NCBI RefSeq assembly: GCF_005280195.1
Contig: NZ_SZPR01000018.1
Span: 279,524 to 343,523 of the forward strand
Direction of reading: 5' to 3'
DNA from: Streptomyces galbus
Lineage (GTDB): Bacteria > Actinomycetota > Actinomycetes > Streptomycetales > Streptomycetaceae
Length of the DNA stretch: 64,000 nt
A program made the translations under genes and the position numbers. This document shows, one piece after another, positions 1 through 7,278 of the stretch; position 1 is the stretch's first letter, and each line of letters begins with the position of its first letter. Below the pieces are notes generated by a model that worked only from the letters and a program-made list of their open reading frames with translations, made no database searches and was not told where the DNA came from.

Positions 1-42
1 CTTCCGTGTCAGGGAAGCGCTCTCCCGCTGAGCTAATCGTCC
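1..42 (-). tRNA. tRNA-Val(GAC), 3' part missing at window edge
   Basis: This is the 5' part of a valine tRNA: acceptor strand GGACGAT, T8-A9, D-arm and most of the anticodon arm. It matches the complete copy at 172-243 base for base over the visible part. The sequence stops inside the anticodon stem because the window begins there. It is the most downstream visible gene of a minus-strand tRNA operon. Confidence 0.9.
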
Positions 43-76
43 TCGGGACCCCGGCCCAGGGGCCGGAGGCACTGCG

Positions 77-148
77 TGCGCGATACTGGGATTGAACCAG
101 TGACCTCTTCCGTGTCAGGGAAGCGCTCTCCCGCTGAGCTAATCGCGC
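77..148 (-). tRNA. tRNA-Val(GAC), variant acceptor stem
   Basis: A complete 72-nt cloverleaf. The acceptor GCGCGAT pairs with ATCGCGC and the discriminator is A. The anticodon stem CTTCC/GGAAG encloses loop CTGACAC, giving anticodon GAC, which reads GUC/GUU. CCA is not encoded. The D-, anticodon and T-arms equal the flanking copies; only the outer acceptor pairs differ from the GGACGAT of copies 1 and 3. Confidence 0.95.
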
Positions 149-171
149 GGGTCGAAGCCGAGGGGCTTCAG

Positions 172-243
172 TGGACGATACTGGGATTGAACCAGTGACC
201 TCTTCCGTGTCAGGGAAGCGCTCTCCCGCTGAGCTAATCGTCC
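172..243 (-). tRNA. tRNA-Val(GAC)
   Basis: A complete 72-nt valine tRNA with acceptor GGACGAT/ATCGTCC, discriminator A and anticodon GAC in loop CTGACAC. CCA is not encoded. It lies 23 nt upstream, in transcription order, of the second Val copy and 4 nt downstream of tRNA-Cys, so processing of one polycistronic precursor is expected. Confidence 0.95.
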
Positions 244-247
244 TTGG

Positions 248-318
248 AGGTGGAGACGGGATTTGAACCCGTGTAGACGGCTTTGCAGGCCGTTGCCTCG
301 CCTCTCGGCCACTCCACC
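248..318 (-). tRNA. tRNA-Cys(GCA)
   Basis: A 71-nt cloverleaf with acceptor GGTGGAG/CTCCACC and discriminator U, as is usual for bacterial tRNA-Cys. The anticodon stem ACGGC/GCCGT holds loop CTGCAAA, giving anticodon GCA. CCA is not encoded. It lies between tRNA-Gly and the Val copies on the same strand. Confidence 0.95.
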
Positions 319-355
319 AGGAGTGCAGGGGCCCGGGAAGACCCCTCTTCCTTCG

Positions 356-428
356 AGCGGACGACGAGGCTCGAACTCGCGACCTCAACCTTGGCAAGGT
401 TGCGCTCTACCAACTGAGCTACGTCCGC
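356..428 (-). tRNA. tRNA-Gly(GCC)
   Basis: A 73-nt cloverleaf with acceptor GCGGACG/CGTCCGC and discriminator U. The anticodon stem CAACC/GGTTG holds loop TTGCCAA, giving anticodon GCC. It is the promoter-proximal gene of the minus-strand run Gly-Cys-Val-Val-Val. CCA is not encoded. Confidence 0.95.
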
Positions 429-469
429 CTGTCGGTTCGGTCCGCTCCCGCGTCCCGGCGACGTGTTGA

Positions 470-497
470 ACTCTAGCGGATTCCCGGGCCAGTACAA
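470..497 (-). promoter_or_regulatory. Promoter of the tRNA Gly-Cys-Val operon
   Basis: On the minus strand a -35-like TTGTAC (492-497) and a -10 TAGAGT (470-475) are separated by 16 nt. This matches housekeeping (HrdB-type) consensus well. Transcription would start near 463 and reach tRNA-Gly at 428 after a leader of about 35 nt. The rest of 429-625 holds only this promoter and the pabB -10 box TAGACT at 613-618. Confidence 0.7.
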
Positions 498-625
498 AAA
501 CGCGTTTGCGCAGCGTGCTGCCCTGCGTTCCGCCGCCGACCAGCTCAGGGCCCCTGAGGGTCACGTCGAGGTCACCGCGCGGACACGCGACCGGACCGCC
601 GCGCACCCCTCATAGACTCGACACC

Positions 626-1681
626 GTGCTCGACCTGCCCGCCCTCGCCCGTTTCGGCGACCGCCTCGCCACCGGCCTCCTCGACGTCACCGACGACCCC
701 GCCGCGCTGGACTCCGCCGGCTTCTGGGCCGTCAGCGCCGACTTCGAGGGCCGGCTGGTCTGCGCGCGCTTCGCCGACGTGCGCCACGCGCCCGTGCCCG
801 CACCGGTGCCGGGCCGCTGGCGGGGCCCGGCGGTCGGCGACTGGACGTCCTCCCTGGACAGCGCCGCGTACCAGGAGGGCGTGCGGCGCGTCCGCGCGCA
901 CATAGCGGCCGGCGAGGTCTACCAGGCCAACCTCTGCCGGGTGCTGTCCGCGCCCGTCGCCCCGGACACCGACGTCGATGCGCTCACCGCGCTGCTGGCC
1001 CGCGGCAACCCGGCGCCGTACGCGGGAACGATCCGGCTGCCCGGCCACGGCGTCGAGATCGCCACCGCCTCCCCGGAGCTGTTCCTGCGCCGGGACGGCC
1101 GCGCCGTGCTGTCCGGCCCGATCAAGGGCACCGGGCGCACCGAGGCGGACCTGCTCGACAAGGACTACGCCGAGAACGTGATGATCGTCGACCTGGTCCG
1201 CAACGACATCGGCCGGGTCTGCGCCACCGGCAGCGTCACCGTGCCCGACCTGTGCGCCGTGGAGAAGCACCCGGGGCTCGTCCACCTCGTCTCCACGGTC
1301 CGCGGCGAGCTGCGCGACGACGCCGGCTGGCCCGAGCTGCTGGCCGCGGCCTTCCCGCCCGGCTCGGTCACCGGAGCGCCCAAGTCCAGTGCCCTGCGGA
1401 TCATCGGCGCCCTGGAGACGGCACCGCGCGGGCCGTACTGCGGCGGCATCGGCTGGGTCGACGCCGACCGGGGGACCGGCGAGCTGGCCGTCGGCATCCG
1501 CACCTTCTGGATCGACCGGCCCGCACCGGGTACCGCGGTACTGCGCTTCGGCACGGGCGCCGGCATCACCTGGGGCTCCGACCCCGAGGGGGAGTGGCGG
1601 GAGACCGAGCTGAAGGCGTCCAGGCTCCTCGCGGTAGCGTCGGGGGCGTACGAGGTGAGTGGAGAGGGACTGCACACGTGA
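626..1681 (+). CDS. pabB: Aminodeoxychorismate synthase component I-like (chorismate-binding enzyme)
   Basis: A 351-aa chorismate-binding-domain protein that probably aminates chorismate to 4-amino-4-deoxychorismate for p-aminobenzoate and folate. Visible family motifs in order: YQANLCRVL; SGPIKGTGRT; NVMIVDLVRNDIGRV; and PPGSVTGAPKSSA followed by the GGIGW turn. It is short compared with full TrpE/PabB because much of the N-terminal lobe is missing, like other compact actinobacterial homologues. GTG 626 is chosen because TAGACT at 613-618 places the transcription start near the codon (leaderless-type) and family similarity starts soon after. It overlaps the next gene by 4 nt. Anthranilate or isochorismate synthase activity is less likely given the PabC-like partner. 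Confidence 0.85.
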   Translation: MLDLPALARFGDRLATGLLDVTDDPAALDSAGFWAVSADFEGRLVCARFADVRHAPVPAPVPGRWRGPAVGDWTSSLDSAAYQEGVRRVRAHIAAGEVYQANLCRVLSAPVAPDTDVDALTALLARGNPAPYAGTIRLPGHGVEIATASPELFLRRDGRAVLSGPIKGTGRTEADLLDKDYAENVMIVDLVRNDIGRVCATGSVTVPDLCAVEKHPGLVHLVSTVRGELRDDAGWPELLAAAFPPGSVTGAPKSSALRIIGALETAPRGPYCGGIGWVDADRGTGELAVGIRTFWIDRPAPGTAVLRFGTGAGITWGSDPEGEWRETELKASRLLAVASGAYEVSGEGLHT

Positions 1682-2499
1682 AGATCTGGCTGGACGGCGG
1701 GCTCCGGGACACCGACTCCGCCCGTGTCTCCGTCTTCGACCACGGCCTGACCGTGGGCGACGGCGTCTTCGAGACGGTCAAGGCGCAGGAGGGCAGGCCG
1801 TTCGCCCTCACCCGGCACCTGGACCGGCTCACCCGCTCCGCGCGGGGCCTGGGCCTGCCCGACCCGGACCTCGACGAGGTCCGCCGCGCCTGCGCCGCCG
1901 TCCTGGAGGCCGACCCGGTGCCGCTGGGCCGGCTGCGCATCACCTACACCGGCGGATTCGGCCCCCTCGGCTCCGACCGGGGCGAGCACGGCCCGACGCT
2001 GGTGGTCGCACTCGGCGAGACCTCCCGCCGGGCCGACACCACCGCCGTGGTCACGGTCCCCTGGACGCGCAACGAACGGGGCGCGGTGACGGGCCTGAAG
2101 ACCACCTCGTACGCCGAGAACGTGGTCGCGCTCGCCCGCGCGCACGAGCACGGCGCCACCGAGGCGCTGTTCGGCAACACCGTCGGACAGCTCTGCGAGG
2201 GCACCGGCTCCAACGTCTTCGTGGTCCTCGACGGCGAGATCCACACCCCTCCGCTGCACTCCGGCTGCCTGGCGGGCATCACGCGCGCGCTGACCATCGA
2301 GTGGACCGGCGCGCAGGAGACCGACCTGCCGCTGGACGTCCTGCGCAGCGCCGACGAGGTGTTCCTGACCTCCACCCTGCGCGACGTGCAGGCCGTGCAC
2401 CGCGTCGACGACCGCGAACTGCCCGGCGCGCCCGGCCCGGTGACGGCCAAGGCGATGCGCGTCTTCGAGGAGCGCGCGGGCGACGACCTCGACCCCTGA
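1678..2499 (+). CDS. Class IV aminotransferase, aminodeoxychorismate lyase-like
   Basis: A 273-aa PLP-dependent fold-type IV protein. If it acts as PabC it eliminates pyruvate from aminodeoxychorismate to give p-aminobenzoate, completing the step begun by the upstream gene. Evidence: N-terminal SVFDHGLTVGDGVFET block, a candidate PLP lysine in GLKTTSYAENV, and the phosphate-binding segment EGTGSNVFVV with the following SGCLAGITR. GTG 1678 overlaps the pabB stop (GTGA), which indicates translational coupling. A branched-chain or D-amino acid aminotransferase role cannot be excluded from sequence alone, but the pairing favours PabC. Confidence 0.82.
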   Translation: MKIWLDGGLRDTDSARVSVFDHGLTVGDGVFETVKAQEGRPFALTRHLDRLTRSARGLGLPDPDLDEVRRACAAVLEADPVPLGRLRITYTGGFGPLGSDRGEHGPTLVVALGETSRRADTTAVVTVPWTRNERGAVTGLKTTSYAENVVALARAHEHGATEALFGNTVGQLCEGTGSNVFVVLDGEIHTPPLHSGCLAGITRALTIEWTGAQETDLPLDVLRSADEVFLTSTLRDVQAVHRVDDRELPGAPGPVTAKAMRVFEERAGDDLDP

Positions 2500-2552
2500 G
2501 TGCGTGGATATGGAGCTGACCCGCGGGGCGGGCAGAGGGTAGAAATCACCTG

Positions 2553-3377
2553 ATGACCACGACCCTGCGGCCCACCGAGCCGCTCCAGCGAGCCGCCGAC
2601 GGAGCATTGTCGCGCCACTACCAGGTGTGCGTGAACAGCCGTCCCGTCGGCGAGATACGCCTGTCCACCCACCCCGACTTCGGCCCGGGCGTCGGCCGCA
2701 TCGACGAGCTGCGCATCGACGAGCCCGACCGTCGGCGCGGCCGGGGCACGGTCGCCGCCCTGGCCGCCGAGGAGGTGGCGCGCGGCTGGGGCTGCCGGGT
2801 GCTGGAGGTGCGGGTCCCCGCGACGGCACCGGTCGCCCTGCGGCTGGCGACGACGCTCGGCTACGTCCACCGCAACCGCGGCATGCGGAAGACCCTCGGC
2901 GCGGTGGCGCCCGGGCTGCCCGCCGGCAGCCGCGGCAGACCGCTCACCGACGCCGAGTACGGACCCTGGCGCGAGCACAGCCTGCGCGAGTACGCGCAGA
3001 CCTGGATCAGCCGCGGGGTGCCCGAGCGCGAGGCGCTGGCCAAGGCGGAGGCGGACGACCGGCGGCTGCTGCCGCACGGGACCGCCACCGAGAACACGCT
3101 GATCAGCGTCCTGGAACACGAGGGCACCCGGGTCGGCACCCTCTGGCTGCACGTCGAGGGGGAGCGGGCCTTCGTGTACGACGTGGAAGCCGACCCCGCG
3201 CACCGCGGCCGGGGCCACGGCCGCAGCCTGATGCTGCTGGCCGAGGCCCAGGCGATCGCCGCCGGCGCGCGGGTCATCGGGCTCAACGTGTTCGCGGGCA
3301 ACACGCCGGCCGAGCGGCTGTACGAGTCGCTCGGCTACGAGCCGGTGGACCACTCGATGGCCAAGTCCCTGCTCTGA
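2553..3377 (+). CDS. Tandem-GNAT acetyltransferase
   Basis: A 274-aa protein with two GNAT folds: a degenerate N-terminal one (about residues 20-115, RRGRGTVAALAAEEV) and a C-terminal one (about 165-270) with the acetyl-CoA loop RGRGHGRS and the late NTPAERLYESLGYE motif. The family transfers acetyl groups to amines; the substrate is unknown. A TAGAAA box at 2540-2545 ends only 7 nt before ATG 2553, so the mRNA is probably leaderless. It converges on the next gene with only 7 nt between stop codons and no visible terminator. Confidence 0.85.
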   Translation: MTTTLRPTEPLQRAADGALSRHYQVCVNSRPVGEIRLSTHPDFGPGVGRIDELRIDEPDRRRGRGTVAALAAEEVARGWGCRVLEVRVPATAPVALRLATTLGYVHRNRGMRKTLGAVAPGLPAGSRGRPLTDAEYGPWREHSLREYAQTWISRGVPEREALAKAEADDRRLLPHGTATENTLISVLEHEGTRVGTLWLHVEGERAFVYDVEADPAHRGRGHGRSLMLLAEAQAIAAGARVIGLNVFAGNTPAERLYESLGYEPVDHSMAKSLL

Positions 3378-3384
3378 GCCCCGC

Positions 3385-3960
3385 TCAGGACGCCTCCGCC
3401 AGCAGCCGGTCGGCGATCTCCTCGACGCGCTCGCGCAGCCCTTCCTGGCTCTTGCCGCCGTCGAGGCGTTCGCCGCCGATGACGTACGTCGGGGTGCCGG
3501 TCACGCCGATCGCCTTGCCCTCGGCCTGGTCGGCGTCCACGATCAGGATGTGCCGCCCGTCGATCAGGGCGGTGTCGAACTCCTCGGCGTCCAGCCCGAG
3601 TTCCCCGGCGACCTGGACCAGGAAGGGTTCTCCCGTACGGTCCAGCTCCTCCACCCGCTCCAGCACGGCCTCGACGTACTCCCAGCCCCTGCCCTGCTCC
3701 GCGGCCTCCTCGGCGGCCTGCGCGGCGGCGAAGGCGTGCCGGTGCTTGTCCAGCGGGAAGTGCCGCAGCCGCAGCTCCAGCCGGTCGCCGTAGCGCTCCC
3801 GCAGGGCCCGCAGGTCGGCGAGGGCGCCGCGGCAGTCGGGGCACTGCAGCTCGCACCAGACGTCGAGCACGACGGCGGGGCGGGCGGCGCCGGAGCCGGG
3901 GGAGGCAGCCGGGGCGGTGGTGTCGGCGGGGGCGGTGGCGTCGGAGGAGGTGTCGCTCAT
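3385..3960 (-). CDS. DsbA-family thioredoxin-fold oxidoreductase
   Basis: A 191-aa protein with an N-terminal Ala/Thr-rich tail (1-27), then a thioredoxin fold with CPDC (C40, C43), an inserted helical domain (about 70-140) and the cis-proline loop TGTPTYVIGG. This layout fits DsbA/FrnE-type dithiol oxidoreductases. No signal peptide or membrane segment is visible, so it is predicted to be cytosolic. Start ATG 3960 is the first in-frame ATG before the fold. The substrate is unknown. Confidence 0.82.
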   Translation of the reverse strand: MSDTSSDATAPADTTAPAASPGSGAARPAVVLDVWCELQCPDCRGALADLRALRERYGDRLELRLRHFPLDKHRHAFAAAQAAEEAAEQGRGWEYVEAVLERVEELDRTGEPFLVQVAGELGLDAEEFDTALIDGRHILIVDADQAEGKAIGVTGTPTYVIGGERLDGGKSQEGLRERVEEIADRLLAEAS

Positions 3961-4155
3961 GCGACCAGTCTTCCAGCCCGGGGCGCCGCTCCCCAATCCG
4001 CGGCGGCCCGGCCCGGGGCGGCACCCGGGGAGGAGGCGACCCGGAGATGTCCCTGATGTCCGCCCGCAGCGTGGCCCCGGGGCCGTCCGCAGGTGCACGA
4101 TGGAGGGCAGGGGCCGCCTCGCGCCCCCGGAGCGACCGTGCCCCTGGAGGACCGG

Positions 4156-4614
4156 ATGATTGCCGAGACCGTGTGTTCCGCCGTCGCCGCGGCCGGCCTG
4201 GGCATCGCCGCGGTCACCGCCTACCGCCGGCGTTTCCTCGCCGCGACCCGCATCGCGGCCTACGCGCTCGTCCCGCTCGGCCTGGTGATGACCGGCGTCG
4301 TCGAGTGGCTCGCGGACACCGCCTTCAGCCCGACGGCCTGGGCGGGCTTCGCGCTGCTCGGTGTGGCCTGGGGCCTCTTCACGCTCACCCGCGCCGTGGA
4401 GCGCCGCCGGGGCGGCACCCGCAAGGAGCGCAGGGCCGCGGCCAGGTCCGCCCGGCAGGACGCGGTGGCCCCCGACGCCTCGGCGCCCTCCCTCGGCAGC
4501 GCCGCCCCGCGTCCGGCCGCCCGCCCGGCAGCCCGGCCCGCGGCCGCGCCGCGCCCGGACTCCTCCGACGACTTCAGCGACATCGAGGCCATCCTCAAGA
4601 AGCACGGCATATGA
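4156..4614 (+). CDS. Small membrane protein with conserved-looking C-terminal tail
   Basis: A 152-aa protein not assigned to a functional family. Residues 1-20, 33-52 and 62-80 are three hydrophobic segments; then comes a basic Ala/Arg-rich linker and an Ala/Pro-rich stretch ending in the charged tail DFSDIEAILKKHGI. The tail looks like a constrained motif rather than low complexity. ATG 4156 is preferred over the in-frame GTG 4138 because GGAGG (4146-4150) lies at proper distance. The 195-nt upstream gap shows no other gene. Confidence 0.6.
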   Translation: MIAETVCSAVAAAGLGIAAVTAYRRRFLAATRIAAYALVPLGLVMTGVVEWLADTAFSPTAWAGFALLGVAWGLFTLTRAVERRRGGTRKERRAAARSARQDAVAPDASAPSLGSAAPRPAARPAARPAAAPRPDSSDDFSDIEAILKKHGI

Positions 4615-4791
4615 CCGCCGCGCGGGTCCGCGTCCCCGGCCGCCGGGTCCGCTGAAACGACACAGTCGGAACCGCAGGTGGACGGAACTGATCACTCCGC
4701 GGACGGGAGATCGAGGAAAGGTGCGCCCACCCGCTCATTCCGGGCGTGGTGATCGCGAAGAGGGTGTCCGCTGCGCCATCATCGCCGCGAG

Positions 4792-4956
4792 ATGCTGGAC
4801 ACGACACAGAGCGAGGCACAGACCGACCCCACGCCGCCGGAGAACGAGCCGCGTGGATGCCTCTTCGCCCTTTCCCAGCCACCGCTGATGATCTTCCTGG
4901 CGGTGATCGGGTGTCTCCTGCTCATGGCTGCGCTGCACGACCTGCTGCTGCTGTGA
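4792..4956 (+). CDS. 54-aa single-span membrane protein
   Basis: A very short gene starting at ATG 4792 and ending TGA 4956. The protein has a polar Thr/Glu/Pro-rich N-terminus (1-22), then a hydrophobic stretch (about 31-54) ending in four leucines at the C-terminus, so it would be an N-in or tail-anchored membrane peptide. Support comes from amphipathic organisation and in-frame codon use with G/C third positions; there is no clear Shine-Dalgarno and the upstream 177 nt hold no other gene. Function unknown. Confidence 0.5.
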   Translation: MLDTTQSEAQTDPTPPENEPRGCLFALSQPPLMIFLAVIGCLLLMAALHDLLLL

Positions 4957-5048
4957 GCCGTTCCCGCGGTCCCCGGCGCCACCCGCCGGGGCCGCGTCGG
5001 CACCGGCCCCACGGCGTCCGCGGCGCACCGCGCACCCGGCGGCAGGGC

Positions 5049-5609
5049 TCAGCCGGCGGCTTCCTTGCGGCGCGCGCGGTACGCGGCGACGTGCAGGCGG
5101 TTGCCGCAGGTCCGGCTGTCGCAGTACCGGCGCGACCGGTTGCGGGAGAGGTCCACGAAGGCCCGCCGGCAGTCCGGGGCCTCGCAGCGCCGCAGCCGCT
5201 CCTGCTCCCCGGCGACCACGAAGAACGCCAGCGCCATCCCGCAGTCGGCGGCCAGGTGGTCGGCGATGGAGGCGCCCGGCGCGAAGTAGTGGATGTGCCA
5301 GTCGTAGCCGTCGTGGTCGGTGAGCCTCGGCGTGGTGCCGGCGGCGGCCACCAGTTCGTTGATCAGACCGGCCGCGGTCCGGGGGTCGGTGGCCGCGAAG
5401 ATCCCGGCGAACCGCCCGCGGACCTTGCGCACCGCCGACAGGTCGAACTCGGACAGCACTCCGACGTCACTGATGTCGTGGCCGCGCACGAACTCCTCTA
5501 GGGAGGCGACGTCCGGCAGCCCGTCCGGGGTGGTGTCGTCCTCCGGGGCGGTGTTCACCAGATCCACCACGGCATCGAGCGCACACCGGGTGTCGTGGGT
5601 GATCAGCAC
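5049..5609 (-). CDS. CGNR zinc-finger / ABATE-domain protein, putative regulator
   Basis: A 186-aa protein with an N-terminal ABATE-type domain (about 1-135) and a C-terminal zinc finger with Cys142, Cys147, Cys163 and Cys168; the last cysteine begins the diagnostic CGNR sequence, followed by a basic helix. The family is usually regarded as stress- or ligand-responsive transcription factors; the target here is unknown. The start is GTG 5609, preceded on the minus strand by AGGGAG. The 238-nt gap between it and ssgB contains a GGCGGGCGCCCGCC palindrome just upstream of its start and nothing coding that I can support. Confidence 0.82.
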   Translation of the reverse strand: MLITHDTRCALDAVVDLVNTAPEDDTTPDGLPDVASLEEFVRGHDISDVGVLSEFDLSAVRKVRGRFAGIFAATDPRTAAGLINELVAAAGTTPRLTDHDGYDWHIHYFAPGASIADHLAADCGMALAFFVVAGEQERLRRCEAPDCRRAFVDLSRNRSRRYCDSRTCGNRLHVAAYRARRKEAAG

Positions 5610-5847
5610 GTTTCGCTCCCTGGCCTGGGGACGGGCGGGCGCCCGCCGATGCTGGCCGATGGTAGCCGCACCTGGCCGCCCGGCGGAGGGTCCGTCGCCG
5701 CCGGCTTCCCCCGCGCACGCCCAGGCGCCGCACCCCGGATCCCTGTGAATCTCCGGGGGGCGGCGTCGGCGCGTGCCCTATGCGGTTGTTCGAGCCCGAG
5801 CCGTCTCCCCGAGTGGACGGCGCCGGGCGGCTCGTAGGGGCCCCGCT

Positions 5848-6261
5848 CTAGCTCTCCGCCAGAATGTGCGAGAGCTCCTGGTCGAGGTCGAAGTGGCGGT
5901 GCTCCGTGCCGGGGGGCACGGCGGCGTCCGTCCGCTTCAGGAAGGACTCCAGCGCCCGCGCCGGGGCCTCGAGCAGCGCCTCGCCCTCGGGCGAGCTCAG
6001 GGCGATGCACACGACGCCCTGACCATGGCTGCGCGACGGCCAGACACGGACGTCGCCGGTACCGGTGGGCCGGTGGAGGCCCTCGGCGAGGAGGTCGCGG
6101 GCGAACACCCACTCGACGGTCTCCTCGGCTCCGGTGTGGAAGGTGGCGTGCACGGCGTAGGGGTCGGCCGTGTCGTACCGCAGGCCTGCGGGGACAGGCA
6201 GGGAGGACTCGCTCGACACAACGAGGCGCAGGTGCAGCTCGCAGCTGACCGTGGTGTTCAT
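5848..6261 (-). CDS. ssgB: Sporulation and cell division protein SsgB
   Basis: A 137-aa SsgA-like protein whose length and sequence match the SsgB I know from S. coelicolor (starts MNTTVSCELHLRLV, ends ELSHILAES). In Streptomyces SsgB marks future division sites in aerial hyphae, interacts with FtsZ and tethers Z-rings with SsgA, so it acts at the membrane-proximal divisome during sporulation. ATG 6261 is the family start. It is a single gene divergent from a PGPGW membrane protein. Expression is reported to be sigma-H dependent and under BldD control; see the intergenic feature. Confidence 0.95.
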   Translation of the reverse strand: MNTTVSCELHLRLVVSSESSLPVPAGLRYDTADPYAVHATFHTGAEETVEWVFARDLLAEGLHRPTGTGDVRVWPSRSHGQGVVCIALSSPEGEALLEAPARALESFLKRTDAAVPPGTEHRHFDLDQELSHILAES

Positions 6262-6451
6262 AAGCGCCAGGGCCTTTCGCTCAGTGTGCGCTCGGGGATT
6301 CGCACGTCGGCGAAATCGACATGCCACCTACGGTGCCGTTGTAAACCCCTCTGAGTGTTTTGCGTGTCTTTACGTAACTCTTCCGGCCGAGGGTGCCTTC
6401 GGTGGGTACGACCATTCCAGTGACGCGCCGGCTCCGGTAGGGTCTCGCCGT
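6262..6451. promoter_or_regulatory. Divergent promoter region of ssgB and the PGPGW gene
   Basis: A 190-nt region. On the plus strand TAGGGT (6438-6443) is a -10-like box 8 nt before ATG 6452, suggesting leaderless transcription. On the minus strand toward ssgB, GTTTAC and a weak GGTGGC lie within 6321-6346 and could be the sigma-H-type promoter known for ssgB, but the -10 match is poor. TTACGTAA (6370-6377), within minus-strand AGTTACGTAA, resembles one arm of the palindrome over the bldD promoter. These assignments are inference. Confidence 0.35.
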
Positions 6452-6916
6452 ATGAATACGGGGAGTGACGTGCCGGGTGAGGTCGCCGTGGCGTCGGACG
6501 GAGCGGAAGTGGGCGAGGCCAGGTCCGGTCAGCACGAGCACGAGGGGCTCGGCTCCCGTGCGCCGGAATTCGTCAAGGAGCGCCGCCTGCTGCACGTGAG
6601 CTGGCAGGTCGGCGTCTTCGTGGTCGGGCTGGCGGTCGTCGTGGCCGGCGTGATCATGCTGCCGCTGCCCGGACCCGGCTGGGTGGTGATCTTCGGTGGC
6701 ATGGCGATCTGGGCGACCGAGTTCGTCTGGGCCCAGCTCGTGCTGCGCTGGACGAAACGCAAAGTCACCGAGGCGGCCCAGCGGGCCCTGGACCCCCGCG
6801 TCCGGCGCCGCAACATCGTCCTGACGTCGATCGGCCTGGTGGTCGTGGGCGTGCTCATCGGCGTCTACGTGTGGACGTTCGGGTTCGTCATGCCCTGGAA
6901 GATCGAGAACCAGTGA
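6452..6916 (+). CDS. PGPGW-family transmembrane protein (TIGR02611-like)
   Basis: A 154-aa protein: an acidic N-terminal 40 residues, two hydrophobic segments (about 51-85, interrupted by the signature PLPGPGWVV, and about 125-150), and a basic loop. The PGPGW turn between membrane helices defines this uncharacterised actinobacterial/proteobacterial family. ATG 6452 follows TAGGGT by 8 nt. Function unknown; the divergent pairing with ssgB may be only positional. Confidence 0.75.
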   Translation: MNTGSDVPGEVAVASDGAEVGEARSGQHEHEGLGSRAPEFVKERRLLHVSWQVGVFVVGLAVVVAGVIMLPLPGPGWVVIFGGMAIWATEFVWAQLVLRWTKRKVTEAAQRALDPRVRRRNIVLTSIGLVVVGVLIGVYVWTFGFVMPWKIENQ

Positions 6917-6991
6917 GCCGCAGGGCCGCACGGACCGCCCGCCGCTGGTCACAGGCACCCCCTGACATGGGGTAATGTTCTTCCTGCGCCC

Positions 6992-7063
6992 GGGCGATTA
7001 GCTCAGTGGGAGAGCGCTTCGTTCACACCGAAGAGGTCACTGGTTCGAACCCAGTATCGCCCA
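6992..7063 (+). tRNA. tRNA-Val(CAC), copy 1, CCA encoded
   Basis: A 72-nt cloverleaf with acceptor GGGCGAT/ATCGCCC, discriminator A and anticodon stem CTTCG/CGAAG around loop TTCACAC, giving anticodon CAC. CCA follows at 7064-7066. It is identical over all 72 nt to the copy at 10432-10503. A TAATGT box (6973-6978) precedes it and a strong hairpin follows. Confidence 0.95.
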
Positions 7064-7072
7064 CCACCCACA

Positions 7073-7103
7073 CCGGCCCGCCTGCGAGAAGCAGGCGGGC
7101 CGG
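7073..7103 (+). terminator. Terminator of tRNA-Val copy 1
   Basis: A 13-bp perfect stem (7073-7085 with 7091-7103, outermost CCGG/CCGG) around loop GAGAA, 7 nt after the tRNA CCA, followed by TTGCGTT. The remaining 7104-7278 up to the end of the next minus-strand gene shows nothing coding that I can support. Confidence 0.75.
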
Positions 7104-7278
7104 TTGCGTTCCGGAATTCACCGACCACGAGGCGTATCGGGAAGAAATCCGGACCAAGGCCCCGGGCGGGAATTCCCCGGACGTTTCTCGAAATGCCGTC
7201 GACTTCAAGTCCCCCTTGGACGCGGGGAATTCGAAGCGCCCGGACGGAGTCCGGCCGGACCCGTCCGGGACACACGCC

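Noticed and set aside
3385-3960. DsbA-like protein as the redox partner of the VKOR at 41117
   Set aside because: It has no signal peptide or membrane anchor, so it should be cytosolic and unable to meet the extracytoplasmic VKOR site.
6414-6443. GGAAT on the minus strand upstream of ssgB as a sigma-R promoter
   Set aside because: After 18 nt the sequence reads CAC, not GTT.
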